A stretch of DNA of 64,000 nt from contig JAINUG010000177.1 in NCBI GenBank assembly GCA_029706075.1, positions 1,631,001 to 1,695,000 of the forward strand, written 5' to 3'. Both the position numbers and the translations under genes were made by a program. How positions within the stretch are numbered: the first letter of the stretch is position 1; each line of letters starts with the position of its first letter. The stretch is from Aldrovandia affinis. Lineage: Eukaryota; Chordata; Actinopteri; Notacanthiformes; Halosauridae. This document shows, piece after piece, positions 32,153 to 43,705 of this stretch. The notes below the pieces were generated by a model. That model did no database searches. It saw nothing but the letters and a program-made list of their open reading frames with translations, and was not told the origin of the DNA.

Positions 32153-33187
32153 GAGGAAGGGGGGAGGCGGCGGAGGAGGAGAAGCAGGAAGGTGGAGCGG
32201 GGGCACTGAGGGGTGGTGATGGGTGGGAGGGGCAGCGTGGTAAGTGGTGGTTATGCCCGTGTAATGCTGGTGGCAGCAGGGAGCTGAGACCAGGGGGGAG
32301 AGGGGAATGGCTTAACCCTGCTGGGGGTAATTGAACCCGGGCGGGTTGTGATAACATGGGCTGTGATCACCGTGAATTCTGTGCCAGGGCAACGGAGGGG
32401 GGATATGGTGTATGATACAATGTACGATATGGGCCTCCCCCACTCTCCCCAAACACAGTGAGTTTGACTGAATACAGCGACAGTATACCAACAGATGTGA
32501 CCATTAAATAAGGAGAACATTCTGAAATGTCTCTCCTTGACTATAAAGGGGAACGAGGGAGGGTGTTTAGAGGATCACAGTGCTACGGCGTGATTTATTG
32601 GTGCCCTCTTACAATATACTATATTATGGAGGTAAAAAAAGGAAGGAGTCAAATTTAACCAGAATTTTAAACAAATAATCTGTGTCATGTTATCTGCCAT
32701 GTCTATACGTTGTGAATGATTCAGAGCGCCGTGTAACCGCACAGAGAATTGAAAAGTGGTTGTGCCCCACCCAGTACCCAAGTTAATTCCCCTGTATGGT
32801 TCCCAGGTTACGAGGTATAAACTCACAGTCAGGATCGTCCTGCCTGTGAACCACCATCAACCTCAGAGACATAATCCGCCCGCCCGTTAATCTCGCAGAC
32901 TCGATTGACTACATTTTCGGCTACGAGGCAAAAAACTAAAAAGCACCGTTACGAGGAATCATACCGTTCGTCGGGGTGAAAAAGAACGACCGTCTCTTTA
33001 GAGCGTTGTCAAATGAACCCGGGTTGGCCCAATGCAGCAGGCGCGGTGCAATCAACACCTCCCAGTCACTTTGACTTCCCCACGCTGACACGTACGCTAG
33101 TTGTTGCGTCCCTGTCCCCACATCGCAAAGTACCTAACAGGGTTAGTCATCAGGCGCATTTTTATAGCTAGAAACAGTGTGATCTCC
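32153..33187. other. unique sequence, purine-rich at left
   Basis: A/G-rich to about 32340, then ordinary sequence. 32840-32940 (CCCGTTAATCTCGCAGAC, GATTGACTACATTTTCGG) may be regulatory. No gene. Confidence 0.4.
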
Positions 33188-33730
<543 letters not shown>

Positions 33731-34479
33731 TCCGTTTATACACACCACCCCCACCCCCAGAGCGCACGCTCCATTTACGGCCAAAGGCAAGAACCCCCCC
33801 GCCCGCCTCTTTCCGGATTATTATTTCACCATTACCTCGAACGATGATCATTTGTCAAAGGTGGCGATAATTTTTCCGTCGACTCCCCGACGGAGAGACG
33901 CATGGGAGGGCCAACCGGAGTGTCGTAAAAGGGCGGTTACCATGTGAACGCTTCCTCAAGGTCTTCCGGGACAGGAGGGAGTGAACGCAGTGATTAGACT
34001 CATAAAAATGCTTTGTGCTTTTATTTTGTAATTTTTTTGGAGTGAGACCTCAAGATGCATCGGTTGTTATGTTAAGGAAATTGAGTGGGTGAGTCTGGGC
34101 CTCTGTTCAGGAAGAGCCACCCCTCCCTGCTGTGTCCGGAGCCTAAAGATGTCCCGCAGACGTCTGCCACATTTCAGCAGGCTGTGGAGCAGGTGCCGTG
34201 CGCCTGCCGTGGGGGTGGAGGGGGGGCAGGGAGGAAACCTGTTGGCTAAAGCGATCCACACACAATGAAAATAATACAGAATTACGATTGTTTGTGATAT
34301 TCAGAGAAAGTAACAAATGTCTTCGTTCCCCCCAAAAATAAAAAATTGGATGCAAGCTCCTGAACACTTTTCAGAAAGTAAACTAGGAATAGATTATGGT
34401 TGTGTTGATATATTTATCATTGATTATAATACTCATAAATCTTCATTTGGATTTTCTTTGTTCAAGGTGCTGTTGGGTC
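33731..34479. other. unique sequence
   Basis: GATAATTTTTCCGTCGACTC near 33867 is of possible interest. The rest shows no feature. Confidence 0.45.
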
Positions 34480-34925
34480 GGCCGTCAAGCTAAAGACACT
34501 CGCTCTGTCCCAGACTGCGCCCCGCGGCCTGGAACGGAATCCGCTACTCATCCTGTCTCGCACAAATAAAGCCAGATGTTTCCCGGTGTCTGTCCTGATT
34601 GCAAACGTCTGCCTTTATCGTGCCCTTCAAACCTCAAGAGTGTGCCGGAACAACGCACCGATTTCATTCTCTCTCTCTCCCTCTCTCTCTCCCCCCATCT
34701 TGATCTGCGCAAGATTTAATATCTCGGATGCAAATGCCTTCCGTTCGAGTACGCCGGATGCTGCGTGTTGTCATGGCGCTGTCTATATTTAAAACAGGTC
34801 ATCGTAACCCTGGCTACACCTGCTGTCGCGGTGATAGACAGACACTGAGTCCGCGGTGACATCTGGATGAGAGGCAGACGCGGAAAACCGCTGCGGCGTT
34901 GGGCGAAGAACCCCATTCGCGCTTG
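34480..34925. promoter_or_regulatory. candidate regulatory block with octamer
   Basis: GTGTCTGTCCTGATTGC, ACAAATAAAGCCAGATG, a short CT run (34661-34694), then GCAAGATTTAATATCTCGG, an octamer at 34728-34735, CTATATTTAAAACAGG and TGTTGTCATGGCG. Confidence 0.36.
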
Positions 34926-35289
34926 CCGCGTTCGACTGCGTGGATCTAGATCTCGTGGCTTGTTTTAATCTGGATTTGTCTTTTGTAATCGGTAAAATGC
35001 TTATTACAGCTGTTTAAGAAGAGTCCAACACGCAGTCCAATATCTCCCTTTCCAAAGGATAGCTTCAGAATGGGTTGGCGTGAGGCGGGTGTCATGGGTG
35101 CTAAGCGACAGACTTCAATGGTTTGAAATAATACATATATTGGTTAAAACACTAATCTACAGTATCAAGAAAAAGAAAATAATAAAAAATTCCTTTTGGC
35201 TGCTCTTTTTTACATATAGGCTACATATACTGTATATATATACTGGCATATATATATTTGCACATACATATGAATAATATATATTTTCC
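34926..35289. other. AT-rich sequence with TA tract
   Basis: CATATACTGTATATATATAC-type repeats at about 35221-35255. Confidence 0.5.
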
Positions 35290-35700
35290 TTCAGTTCCAG
35301 AGCATGGACACTAATGCAGCACATTGCATGCGTTTCACACAGGCTCACCATCACCGCCAGCAACTTCCTGGTGCTCTCGATCAAACCCGCCGCTGCTGAC
35401 CTGACCGTGGCCCCGCTGCTTCCTCCTTCCCAGAGAGCACATTTTGATCATTTCATCAGTTAGTTTGCCTCCCAGAGACACCGCAAGCTCCCCTCTACCC
35501 ATCCCCCCACTCCTCCGCGCGCCATGACCCAGATTTGCGTTGGAGAGAGTGACACGTTTGCCTGGCCGGGGCAGGGGGCACACCGCCCTCCACGTGGCTC
35601 AAGTGTCTGTATAATGCGGCCCCCTTACCTTCAAATAAGAATAACGATAAGCAGAGCCGTGGCACATCAGATGTAACGTCAGACGAGATCGCCACGGCGA
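35290..35700. other. candidate regulatory block
   Basis: GCACATTTTGATCATTTCATC with CAGTTAGTTTGCCTCC; GATTTGCGTTGGAGAGAG. Frames overlap on minus without support. Confidence 0.28.
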
Positions 35701-36559
35701 CCGTACAGACCAGCGCGTGGATGTTCGCTCATGGTCGGCTCCGGAATCTTGCGGTAGAGAAAGGCTGGACAGATGGCCGCTCCTGCATCAAAGAAACGTG
35801 GTCGCTCAAACCTTGCCCCGAAAACTGTGGCCAAAATTAGCAACGTGGCCATTTTGGCTCTACCCACTTCTGCGCTGGTCCAAGACAATGCGTTCTTTGC
35901 CAAAAAGTTACAAGGATTTCACAGTTCTCGGTGTTACTAGATGCATATTTTAACATATTAATACAAATACTGATAGATACAGAAATGCACGTTGTTGGTG
36001 AACACGTGTAAATAACTCCTTTCTAACACCCATCTGTAGTAGGTAGGTAGTCAAACATCATATCGAGACAACAATCAATTATCACCGAGGATTATGGGAT
36101 GGAAAGTTCAGAGGAGCAGGTTGCCAAGATGGCGGGGGCTGTGGCAAGCTGCCAACTGGCACATGTAAACACCTGTTACCGCTTGCGAAAGAGGCCCTTC
36201 TGCCTCTCTCCTGCGTGGCAACAATGGTTAACAGAAATAAGGACAGATGAGAGGCACATATATATACACACACACACAGTTATTATATATACTGTATCCA
36301 AAAGAGATTTTTGAAGCATTAATATTTACTCTTAGATAAACAGAGCTACATATACAGGAATTGCATTTGCTTCATTTCACAATTTTAGATTTTTTTTTAT
36401 TTCATTCAAAGCTGAGGATGATTTTCTCTCTTGTTTTATTAGGCCGCGTCACTGTACCGACGCGTCATGTTACGTTCATAGGGAAGCGTAAATAGTGTTC
36501 CAAAACAAACACAGAGGACACCATTTAAGCTTACGACTTTATGAATTTAAAAATGTTAT
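35701..36559. other. unique sequence
   Basis: TATATATACACACACACACAG at 36260-36280. CGACGCGTCATGTTACG near 36457. No gene. Confidence 0.45.
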
Positions 36560-36817
36560 GAACAAGCCCATGCAACAATGTCAACCATACCAACCTCAAT
36601 TATGGCTCATTGTAACTGCAATGAACATCATTTTGCAACGGAATCAAACTCTTTAAGACAGCGCCGATGCGTCGAGACATTAAGTCGTGAACAAGCCCAT
36701 GCAACAACGTCAACCATACCAACCTCAATTATGGCTCATCATAACAGCGATGAACATCATTTTGCAACGGAATCAAACTCTTTAAGACAGCGCCGGCGCG
36801 TTGAGACATTAAGTCGT
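36560..36817 (+). repeat. 129-bp tandem duplication, frame preserved
   Basis: Copies 36560-36688 and 36689-36817 match almost throughout (start GAACAAGCCCATGCAACAA). The 129-bp period is 43 codons, and the plus frame 36578-36841 runs through both, with TSIMAH, EHHFATESNSLRQRR and VETLSR repeated. Most visible differences change the amino acid, so selection for protein is not evident. Confidence 0.93.
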
Positions 36818-37165
36818 GTCGAAGTGTCGGCGGTTACATAAAGCTCAAGCGGAGGTCGCGGCGTGTCAGAAGGCGCATGACTTCTCACGCCAACAAAGGG
36901 GCGACTTATCCGGACTGACGGCGTCACGGGTAGCCCGTGGCCACAGACGCTGAGAGGAAAGGCCACTCGTGACGCACACAGTGCAGCTTTCATTTCGACG
37001 TCCAGAAAAGTCCACTTCATGGGGCCTCGGCAACCGCTAGCAGGCACTGGATGCACACAGACCTCCTTACACTACTTCAACGGGCGTAAAAGTACTAAAC
37101 ATTATGATTGAGTGCGTGATCGTGTACGTGGCATGATGTGCGTCGATTGTACAGTATAGCGCATT
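36818..37165. other. CpG-containing unique sequence
   Basis: GGAGGTCGCGGCGTGTCAG, GACTGACGGCGTCACGGG; no gene. Confidence 0.4.
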
Positions 37166-37330
37166 ATGCTGAGCCTGGATGAGTAGCGGCTTTAGATTTT
37201 GCATGAGTCATGTGTGCGGGCGTGCTCCTTATTGAAACGACTGAGGAAGTACCTGGCAGCCTTCCACCCGGGACTCAAACCAGTGACCCTGCGGCCAAAA
37301 GTTAAGTGCTCCAACCACACGTGTCCCATA
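37166..37330 (-). mobile_element. tRNA-derived SINE head (second type)
   Basis: On minus: GTGTGGTTGGAGCACTTAA (A-box region, about 37297-37315), then CTGGTTTGAGTCCCGGG with B box GGTTTGAGTCC (near 37273-37283), then AGGTACTTCCTCAG, resembling the CAAGGTACTT segment after the tRNA part in widespread fish SINEs. The 3' part is lost or diverged. Confidence 0.6.
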
Positions 37331-38214
37331 TATATTGATATAGAGAAAGCGCTGCTAAGTGGGGTTATGTGCTATTTATAGGGTATGCTTTGGACTCAGG
37401 AATATGGATATTTGGATGGACTTGAGGGGATTTTTTTTTGTATTAGCCTGCTACAATCCCATACAGGACTTATGTACACCATAAGAATATTAATGCCTCA
37501 ATTTGCTGGAGACAAAATGGTGATAGCGTTTGATTTACATTTCAGGCTTTTCATTGGGCAGGTATTAGGGCACTTGGTAGGCACCTCTTCCTGTGTCTCA
37601 TTTCCTAAAGGTTCATCCATGTTTACGCTATCGTGATTCGTTATATTAAACCGTTGACGTCACTGGCTCCCCCCTGAGATTTTTGCGGGCTTATCGCCAA
37701 ACACCAAACTTTACGACTAGCCGTTATACCTACAAGGATAAAAAAATATATATATATACTGGCTCACGAGGCCTACCATAAGAATGCATTAAAATGTGCA
37801 TGAAATGTTTTTCTTGTTCCCTCAATGTGCCTTCGGGCCTGCCCTGTTCACCTGTGCTGCTCCTCACCAGCAGGCACTGGCTAAAACAAGAGCGCCGCTG
37901 CAGCTAAGCTGGAAATGAAAGCCTGCGACCCTGACAAACGCAGGTAAATGAAAAACGTGCTTAGCCCGGGGTTACTATATGGCTCCGCTAAGGCAACCCG
38001 GCGCCCTACTCTCACAGTCCAGGGGAACGTCGCCGTACCTGATCCGCTCTCGTTCGTTCTGTCTCTGCTTGTGTTTCCAAACAGTGACACGCTCTGTATG
38101 AGGGCAGCTGGATGTCAACGGAACACGGCGGAACTCTCCCACCGAGTCCATGGCCATATGCTACTCTGCCCGGCTGCTGCTGTCCTCGAAGTGCACTTGC
38201 AAAGATACGGAAGA
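37331..38214. other. unique sequence
   Basis: TATATATATAC at 37749-37759. 37385-37640 is complex AT-leaning sequence with an 83-codon unrecognised frame. No gene. Confidence 0.42.
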
Positions 38215-38360
38215 CTGAAAAAGACAGCCTTTTTCAGGGGGAAAAGGTACAAAACCGTATCAAGAAGGATCTTATGTGCACCTTTTGAAGGAACAATGAA
38301 CACATTTGTACCCTGAGGAACAAAAATGTACCCTGATTGTACTTTTATTTTTGAGAGTCA
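38215..38360. mobile_element. MITE-like fragment with GTACC repeats
   Basis: AAAAGGTACAAAACCG, CACATTTGTACCCTGAGG, AACAAAAATGTACCCTG and ACTTTTATTTTTGAGAG follow the pattern of a common fish repeat with TGTACCTT-type words. Confidence 0.45.
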
Positions 38361-38839
38361 CTCAACACTTCTCTTTCATTCCTCTCCTGTGTTGCACCAG
38401 GCCCTATATATATATATATACTGTATATATGTGTGTGAGTATGTGTGTATGTGTGTGTGTGTGTGTGTATACTGTATATAGTCAATCCCTCTCCCTGCTT
38501 AAGAATGTCTGGAAGGCTGGAAGCCTATGGAAGTCTCCAAACATATAGTTTGACTTCCAAATCTCGAGTCATTTTAAAGATTGTGTTTATTTTCTTCTTT
38601 TCTGAGAGATGCAGCTACACCATAGCAATTAAATGTTTGCATTGAAATGGACAATGACCAATGATAAACTACAAACAGACATTTCTGTTGGATGCACAGA
38701 CGTTTTCTTTCCATCAGTTTGCATTGATGTTATGACTTATGCACAACAAGAGGGAATATATTAATATTTCTTTCTGGGCGTGGCACCCATATTGGTTAAG
38801 TAAATCTGTCAAAGGGATAGTCCATTTATATATGTTAAT
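38361..38839. other. TA/TG tract and AT-rich sequence
   Basis: (TA)n then (TG)n then TATACTGTATATAG at 38404-38480; the rest is AT-rich, no gene. Confidence 0.6.
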
Positions 38840-39245
38840 TTATTTTAAGCAATTACAAGATTGCAATGCGCTGTAATGGACTGTTCTATTGAGGCGTTTA
38901 ATTGTCTTGCGCATAGATTCAATGTAAATGAAAATCAGTACGAATTGGCAATGGAGGGAAGGATATACAAAGGCGGGTTAAAAAGAAGCAGGTCATCGTG
39001 TGTCACACTGTCAGGGAAGATGTACATAAAAAAAAGAACAAGGAGGAGGGGGCCTAAATGGAAGCAATGTTAATGAATATTCCTGTCACTTAATTAATTA
39101 TTGCAGTTTTTCTATAGAAGATATGATGTGTTAATTAGGGCCTTTAAACCAATTACCTTTCCAAGGCCACACTTTAACCTATCTGGGAAAAGGAAGTATT
39201 AAGAGGCTGTTAAAATGTTTCCTCTGATTAAAAAAAAGGTATAAC
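38840..39245. other. candidate regulatory block, strong
   Basis: Uninterrupted complex AT-rich DNA: GTTAATGAATATTCCTGTC, CTTAATTAATTATTGCAG, TTAATTAGGGCCTTTAAACC, AATTACCTTTCC. Dense homeodomain words and absence of repeats fit an ultraconserved-type enhancer. A 70-codon basic frame ends inside it (38861-39073) but is unsupported. Confidence 0.4.
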
Positions 39246-40012
39246 ATAATCAATTAATCTATTTACATTATTTACTCATTTAACATTTCTGCCAATGTGA
39301 GGCCAGGTCTCGTTTAGATGCAGATGGCCATGGTGTGCCTTTGAATGCAGAATTAAGGCTAGATTCAATCTAATGGCAAAAGGCTTAATTTTTGGTTTAC
39401 TCCCTTTTTTTGAGGGTGGTGGGGTTCCTACCATATGTGTAAAACAATTAACAATTTAAACATTGTCAGAATATTGACTTCCTTCTCATATTTGTCGTTG
39501 AAATCCTAGAATGTAGATTCTAAACTACAAACGCCCACTTTCGGTCCTGTCATCAACGCAGAAAAACACGACAAACAAACAAACAAACAAGACAACATGC
39601 TAATTAACGGCTTTGCCCGTAATCCTATAGATGGCAAACATGGCACATGCACTAATAGATGCGCGCAGGACAGCTTGCTTTAAAGGGACCTGACAGGATG
39701 TATAGAACCGGGAGCCAGCGTCGCTTGTTCAGATTAATCGCCGTGTGTGCCGCTCGCCCCGAGTGTGAAGCGAGCCTCTCGCCGACAAACAAACGCCACA
39801 AACGGACAAATGTACTAAACATGGCACCGCATAGCGATTAAAGCAACGGATACGTCCCCCCCTGCGCTCGCTGTCACACGCAGCCGTAGCTGCTGGTACG
39901 GTGAGATAAAACAGAGCGGGACTCACACCGGATCGCAGAGAGTACCTGCTTAACGAGGCCTCCAGCGTCGTTGTGGAGGGTTTGAGCGCGGCCTAGATCT
40001 CCTAGTGCAGGA
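39246..40012. other. unique sequence with regulatory-looking parts
   Basis: 39290-39400 (TTAAGGCTAGATTCAATC) and 39595-39700 (GCTAATTAACGGC, GCACTAATAGATG) look non-random. (CAAA)n at 39573-39589. Confidence 0.33.
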
Positions 40013-40030
40013 CTGTGTTTCGAAACACAG
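40013..40030. repeat. 18-bp perfect palindrome
   Basis: CTGTGTTTCGAAACACAG equals its own reverse complement. It could be a dimeric binding site. Confidence 0.95.
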
Positions 40031-40098
40031 ATACGGTGGGCCATTCTTAAACGGGAGTAGAGTAAGAACTTTTTGCTTTCGTTTTACCACCTCTTGCT

Positions 40099-40562
40099 GT
40101 CACGCTTGCTTATGACATGACCCTGGAATGCTACGTTTTTGTTGGCAAAGATGCCTGTGACTGCAGGAGTGGTGGATGAAGGGCTTCTTCTCCTCTGTGG
40201 CTGCTGTCAGGTGCTGTTCCCTCCCAAAGCTGGGAGCCTATAGGAACTTGGACAGCGGTGGCCTCACACACAGGCATGCTCACCTGAGGCTGATCAGTAA
40301 TCAGCTCAGGTGTTGCCTATCGCCTTCACTAGGCCTTCTGTGAAAGCTTAGCCTGCCATGCCTGGAGAGAGTCTGTTTTGGGGACATGGAGAAAAGTGTA
40401 CTTGTATTTTTGTTCCTACCCCAACAGTATTATTTTATTTTCTTTTTCTTTTGCAAAGGGGAAATAAAAAGACTGTTAGACAACCAGAACCATTTTTTCC
40501 TTGTGTTTCGTCCTGACACTCACCACCTGGCAAGTTGGCCACCCCTGCCCCCCTGCTACAGT
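40099..40562 (+). mobile_element. possible solo LTR
   Basis: TGTCACGCTTGC at the left; a hairpin-like CACCTGAGGCTGAT and ATCAGCTCAGGTG (40291-40323); AATAAAAAG (about 40461) followed by GT-rich TTGTGTTTCGTCCTGACAC; then CACCACCTGGCAAGTTGGCC. This order (TG start, polyA signal, GT-rich region) resembles fish LTRs. No target duplication was confirmed. Confidence 0.3.
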
Positions 40563-41215
40563 GCCAAACAGCGGACAAAGCTGTGTGTGCCTCCATGTGG
40601 GATGCTGTGAAAAGACGTCTGTCGGCAAAGGAAAGTCTGTCGGCACGATTGGGAGTGTTTGGTTTTCAACATTGAATGGACAACAGAATGTTTCTTTTCA
40701 GAAACTCCATGGCTGTATGAAATTAATTACTGTGTTCGCAGAGTACAATTTCAACCAGTTTTTTTAGCAAAGCAACTTCTGAATTTTGGCAGTTACTTTG
40801 GCAGTAACCAAAAAGGGAAAAAAAGGTTTCAAAGCTTACCACAAACATAAAAGCAGCTAGAAAGTTATGTTTTTACAATTCTTTCTTTATTACAAAAGAA
40901 AATTTGAGAACGCTTATTTGTCACGCTAAAAACTATAAATATTACCTGCTGTAGAGAATTCACCGATGAACTTGCCCTTTGATAAACAGGGCCCTGTGTG
41001 CTCATACGGTGACGAAGGAGGCGAGGCCCAGCCACATGTCACTGCCGGTATCAGGACTATGGCAGTGAACTAAGACATATGAGGGAGTGGGATAATTGAC
41101 GTGAAAAATAAGGATATAATTGGCTACTAAAAATGGGGATAAAAACATCAGAAAGAGAAAGTAATATAAAAAAAACACAAATCGGGACAAAGTAATGGAA
41201 GATGACCCTAAGAAG
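40563..41215. other. unique sequence
   Basis: GTCTGTCGGCA is repeated at 40616 and 40636. TGAAATTAATTACTGTG near 40718. No gene. Confidence 0.42.
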
Positions 41216-41740
41216 TGATCCTTTGCTTTACACCGTGCTGTTTTACACACGAGGGGGCCAGGACGTGGAGTGGACATTGGCCACGCCGTTCGTTCGCGCG
41301 GTTGTTAAAAGTTATGAACTTTCTCTCCGAAAACACACAAAGCGAAAGTACATTGGCTCTGTTTCCAGCGGGGATGTGCTGCCACGGCAGACAGAGAGGT
41401 GCAACAAAGGCCCGTCTCCCCGACTCTGCGGAGATGGAGAAGTCTCCCGAGTGGGCATCATGCACACTGTCGTCTCGCAGTGCGGGAGCTCGGCTCAGAG
41501 ACACATCTGGAGCTCACAGATCCCGCAGCGCCATTCCCACCCCGAAGGAGAAGCACGGGCTTGTGAACATCGGACGAGTTCCGTGCCTCTGAGCACGTCA
41601 AACTTCTCGAATGTGTCCAAGCGCCGGCGCCACAAACGCATGCGTCACTCAGCTCCGCCTGTACACGCGCGCGGAAGTTTCCTGGGCTGACCGTCTCAGA
41701 TCCTAGTCGTGTCCACCTCGCCCCTGCGTTAAAGATTCGC
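41216..41740. promoter_or_regulatory. CpG-rich stretch with overlapping open frames
   Basis: CpG-dense (CCGTTCGTTCGCGCGG, AAGCGCCGGCGCC, CACGCGCGCGG). Open frames of 162 and 125 codons on plus and 98 and 143 on minus overlap, which is what stop-poor CpG-rich DNA gives. Possible CpG-island promoter or first exon; no protein family is recognised. Confidence 0.35.
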
Positions 41741-42355
41741 TCCGCTAGAAAGAGACCAGACTTTGGTGCCTGTGTACCAACAGGGTGGGCAGCTGCTTTG
41801 TTCACATTACTCTTGAAATACACCCAAAAAAGGGGGGTGAATGAAGCATGCATTTTGGGTAACAATGTGTATTTCTGAGCAACCTCCATTCCTGTTTTCT
41901 ACTGTAGTTCCACCAACTCATCCTCCTAATGCGCTAAGTGCAGCTGGTATCTTTGGTGACCACATTTGTCATTCTTTGCATTTGACAGTTTTTTGCAACA
42001 ATCTACTGCAAAACAAATAAATAATTTTGCCACGGTCAAACTGAGAAATATCGACCATTATCAAAGTTCACTCATTTTATATCATACAGTCAACAAATAA
42101 ACAAGGGAGCTACCAAACTTGCTTGTCTCAAACAGCAATATATGCAGTGACAACCCCTATTCACACGTACAGAAATGACACAATTCAATTGCACAAATGT
42201 GAATAACACTCAAATCCTGAGCACCCATTGAACTGTCATAAACCACGACGTGACCCTCAGGCCAAAAGGATTATCCCCCCCCCCCTCAGAGAAGATGAAG
42301 AGATCAGACTATGACCACTAACATAAGAACAAAATTGTGAGGTGGGGGAGGGGCA
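41741..42355. other. unique sequence with C-run
   Basis: C12-13 at about 42274-42286; otherwise ordinary. Confidence 0.45.
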
Positions 42356-42560
42356 ATGTTTCGTATTAATTTGTGGATTTTTATCTTAAATCCACAGCAT
42401 TATAAAAGTAGCTCGTGCAATAGTCATTTTTGTGCGTGCATGTGGCCGTTTGCCAAGCAGTATCTACGCGGCTATGATATTAGCAAAGAAACACGTAGGG
42501 GGAACTCGTACAGCACATTTTCCACAGCCGGAATTCAGGCTCCTGACAAGGGAGAGTGCA
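42356..42560. other. candidate regulatory block with small hairpin
   Basis: TGTGGATTT and AAATCCACA (42372-42396) form a perfect 9-bp stem with a 7-nt loop. GTTTGCCAAGCAGTATC and GCTATGATATTAGC follow. Confidence 0.28.
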
Positions 42561-42723
42561 CACGGTGTTGAATGTGTTGTCAGGGATTTATACTTCCTAA
42601 TTCTCATTGTACATTTCCAGGGTCTGTCTAGGGAGGGTGCTCGGTGACATCCGGCTCTTCCTTTCTCTCATTCCTCCCCCTGCTGTGCCGGAGAAGAATG
42701 ACGCCACTCATCTTCTCCCTCAG
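42561..42723. other. unique sequence
   Basis: Polypyrimidine TCTTCCTTTCTCTCATTCCTC and a second CATCTTCTCCCTCAG that ends at 42723. Confidence 0.4.
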
Positions 42724-42761
42724 TGATCTGGCCCTACCCCCAGGTGGAGGACTACAGACAG
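42724..42761 (+). other. possible 38-bp microexon
   Basis: The acceptor CTCATCTTCTCCCTCAG ends at 42723 and ACAG|GTGAGG gives a near-consensus donor at 42762. One frame reads IWPYPQVEDYRQ; another reads DLALPPGGGLQT. Both splice sites are stronger than average, but the protein is not recognised and the segment is short. Confidence 0.22.
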
Positions 42762-42949
42762 GTGAGGAGTCTAACATCTCTCCTTCCCATCCGTACCCCT
42801 GACACTACCACCCTTTATTCATTTTACTTTTGCTACTATTTACAACTTTTTGCTACTATTTATTTTTTATTTCCACACGCATGTGCATCCTTCTTTCGCT
42901 CCCACGTGTAATTGTATATGCCATTTAAATGTGGTTTTGTTTTACCCTC
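42762..42949. other. unique sequence
   Basis: TTTGCTACTATTTA is repeated at about 42828 and 42849. No gene. Confidence 0.4.
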
Positions 42950-43110
42950 GAGAGACACTGCTCATCTGTAAGAGACACGGTGGCACAGGATTGAAAGCAC
43001 AAGCCTGATTAGATGGTTCATATTTTCATAGCTGGTGCATGGCTATAAAATGCAAAGCAAATAACGAATAGTCTACACACTTTCACACTGGCATTCCTTT
43101 GTTAAGACTC
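42950..43110. other. candidate regulatory block
   Basis: CACAAGCCTGATTAGATGG, GCATGGCTATAAAATGC, CAAATAACGAATAG in complex sequence. Confidence 0.3.
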
Positions 43111-43315
43111 CCCCCCCCCTGCTGAAACAGCTCGAGATCACATCGCTCCGTAGCGATCCACACACTCCCCTCGGCCCCGCGCTACTATTTATTTATTTAT
43201 ATAAAATCTTTGTTTAATGTGCAAAGGAGGAGGAAAAAACTTTCCCTCCTCCTCTCTGTCTCCTCTCACGTTCTTTGTCTTTCTTTTCTCTGTGCCTCTT
43301 TCTTGATGTTTCCTT

Positions 43316-43349
<34 letters not shown>

Positions 43350-43705
43350 CCTCCTTTCATCTCCATCTGCTCCTGGACGCCTAGACGTTGGGCCTGCCAC
43401 AATTGTCTTGTCTTTTTTTTTTTTCTCAGCACAGTATTGAAAATGTTTGGACCCCTCCGCTTTTAAAGATGTTTCTGGAACAGAATAAGAATGATTATCC
43501 CCCCCCCATCTGTCATATTGCAAGGTAATGCCTGGATCGATGAATACATTTCTGCTTGATAGAAACCGAAAGCAATGACTGAGAAATCTGTGTGGTGGCA
43601 CACGAGTTTCTGGATTGTACGCACTGCACGGGAGAATGAATGCAAAGTCCCCAGTCCTTCACCACCTCCTTCTGCTTCGTTTTTAAACATGTATTTCTTT
43701 TCTTT
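43111..43705. other. unique sequence with CT, T and C runs
   Basis: CT-rich 43250-43360 including (CT)n at 43324-43349; T11 near 43412; C9 near 43499. Confidence 0.6.

Noticed and set aside
36578-36841. Two-repeat protein of 87 codons
   Set aside because: Differences between the two copies mostly change residues, so no sign of coding constraint; kept only as a tandem duplication.
37240-37330. Functional tRNA gene
   Set aside because: Only A- and B-box-like parts persist; acceptor stem absent; followed by SINE-type sequence.
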